Of a DNA stretch of 64,000 bases, positions 63,007-64,000 are shown in pieces. How positions within the stretch are numbered: the stretch's first letter is position 1; each line of letters opens with the position of its first letter. Under the pieces are notes generated by a model, which made no database searches, had not been told where the DNA came from, and saw nothing but the letters and a program-made list of their open reading frames with translations. The stretch is from Blumeriella jaapii (lineage: Eukaryota; Ascomycota; Leotiomycetes; Helotiales; Drepanopezizaceae), in NCBI GenBank assembly GCA_009599575.1, contig VWND01000004.1, positions 674,001 through 738,000 on the forward strand, written 5' to 3'. Position numbers and translations under genes: made by a program.

Positions 63007-64000
63007 TCATACATCCTCATCCCAGCCCCCTTGCTCGATCAAGAACCTCACGATCCGGCTCTTCACGCCGGTCAGCTCCCTGCCCAGCGCCGAGCTCCAC
63101 AGCTCCTCCACGCACCTCACCTTCTCCTTCAGATCATCCGTCAGCCGAAGCTCCTCGTCGGCCTCTACCTCCTTCAGCTCCCTGTCCACATCCTCCTCGT
63201 CCTCGCCCTGCGTGATCCGCTGTGTGCGCATCAGCCTGCAGTTCGCCAGCGTCACGATGCTCTTGACCTCATGTAGCAGACACAGGAGGTTGGTTTGACT
63301 CTCGATAAACTGATACGTGCTCTTCTCGCAATGCCCGAGCAGGCTGTAGAGATACTGCATCGGAAACTCGTGGTAGCTCGGATTCTCCTCGTACTCCGCG
63401 GCCGGGATCTGGATCCGAAAACCCTCGTCCACCCGTTGCGGGATGCGCTCGGTGATCCGGCTCAGGCTGGGCGCAATGTCCCAGAACGCGGAAAGCTGGA
63501 CCTCGACGCCACGCACGACGTTTTCCTCGATGATGTCCATGAATTCCTCCGTGCGCTTCAAGGCCTCCTGCTCGAAGGCTAGCTTCCGTTTGGTTGCATC
63601 CTCTGCGAAGAACAGCTCGGCGTTTGTGACCTTTTCGTCGTTGCCTGCGAGTCGATAGGGTGTGACGATCATATCTCGGTAGCGATTGTTGCGCTCACTG
63701 AGCAGGTCGAAAAGTTCCCTATGAAGCTGCTCTCGTGCGTCGAAGATCCATTTGAGAAGCGTGAGCTTCTCTAGTAATTCCGGCTGCTCGTCACCCTCTT
63801 CTTGGGTAAGGTTCGGGCTTTGCTCTTGCGCGTCAACAAAAAGTTTGGAGCGCAACTGGGTGAAGAGCTCGGTGGAGCGCGTCACTCGATCCATTAACAG
63901 ATCATTCAGCGGCATGACTACTTGCGACTGGAACAGTTCGAAATCCCTTTTGGATGCTTCTTTGGTCTTCTCTTGTTCAGTCGCCAGGCTCGTGGCTTCA
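63007..64000 (-). CDS. conserved helical protein of unknown function, 5' end outside window
   Basis: The frame is open from the window edge to the stop at 63007, giving at least 330 aa; the true start lies beyond 64000. The visible N-terminal part is helical and charged (LATEQEKTKEASKRDFELFQ). Then come MPLNDLLMDRVTRSTELFTQ, an acidic linker, LLKWIFDAREQLHRELFDLL, RYRDMIVTPYRLAGNDEK, VVRGVEVQLSAFWDIAPSLS, YEENPSYHEFPMQYLYSLLG, and a final Glu/Asp-rich coiled coil. I recognise the text as widely conserved in filamentous fungi but cannot name the family or function. No intron is visible in this part. It ends convergent with the CorA-like gene. Confidence 0.85.
   Translation of the reverse strand, partial: EATSLATEQEKTKEASKRDFELFQSQVVMPLNDLLMDRVTRSTELFTQLRSKLFVDAQEQSPNLTQEEGDEQPELLEKLTLLKWIFDAREQLHRELFDLLSERNNRYRDMIVTPYRLAGNDEKVTNAELFFAEDATKRKLAFEQEALKRTEEFMDIIEENVVRGVEVQLSAFWDIAPSLSRITERIPQRVDEGFRIQIPAAEYEENPSYHEFPMQYLYSLLGHCEKSTYQFIESQTNLLCLLHEVKSIVTLANCRLMRTQRITQGEDEEDVDRELKEVEADEELRLTDDLKEKVRCVEELWSSALGRELTGVKSRIVRFLIEQGGWDEDV

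Overview
The window is nuclear DNA of a filamentous ascomycete (Pezizomycotina). Short introns of 48-135 bp interrupt almost every gene. The gene set is typical of these fungi: a 364-aa GDP-mannose pyrophosphorylase, Ram1, a Zn(II)2Cys6 regulator, tetra-ubiquitin, an Etp1/BRAP2-type RING protein, a Gat-type acyltransferase, exocyst Sec3, a Pcl-type cyclin and a CorA-like transporter. Nothing in the sequence identifies the species.

Layout. 0-2.9 kb is a microsatellite and minisatellite field. 2.9-4.2 kb (-) is the mannose-1-phosphate guanylyltransferase gene. 6.4-6.9 kb (-) is a small dsRBD-like gene, followed by about 5.7 kb of repeats. 12.7-14.3 kb (-) is the farnesyltransferase beta subunit gene. 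14.3-19.4 kb is repeat-rich with no gene recognised. 19.4-21.9 kb (+) is the zinc-cluster gene. 21.9-28.7 kb is an AT-richer desert with a perfect-looking hairpin and a candidate small secreted protein gene. 28.7-35.7 kb (+) holds polyubiquitin, the RING/UBP-finger protein and the GPAT gene. 35.7-38.7 kb is a second desert. 38.7-39.9 kb (+) is a BTB-like protein gene, convergent with an ADGF-type adenosine deaminase gene (40.3-42.3 kb, -). 43.5-45.0 kb (-) is an SRP40/Nopp140-like gene, divergent from SEC3 (45.9-50.3 kb, +). 50.3-53.8 kb is repeats. 53.8-55.0 kb (-) is the Pcl cyclin gene. 55.0-60.4 kb is repeats. 60.4-62.4 kb (+) is the CorA-like gene. The window ends inside a conserved gene of unknown function (63.0 kb to the edge, -).

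The genes are mostly housekeeping functions: cell-wall and GPI mannose donor, protein prenylation, ubiquitin supply and E3 activity, phospholipid synthesis, exocytosis, nucleolar chaperoning and cell cycle. They form no obvious cluster or operon. I saw no mobile element with coding capacity, no rRNA, no intact tRNA and no CRISPR.

The most unusual property is the intergenic DNA. GC-rich spacers are saturated with simple repeats, above all the pentamer CAGTA/TACTG, whereas the spacers at 22-28, 36-38.5 and 42.3-43.4 kb are AT-richer and nearly free of it. No clearly new multi-gene system was found. The best leads are the 34-bp-arm hairpin at 22.7 kb, the 99-aa candidate secreted protein at 25.8 kb, the putatively lipid-anchored ADGF deaminase, and the repeat organisation itself. 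Splice sites were placed by eye from family conservation and GT/AG rules; no transcript data were available.
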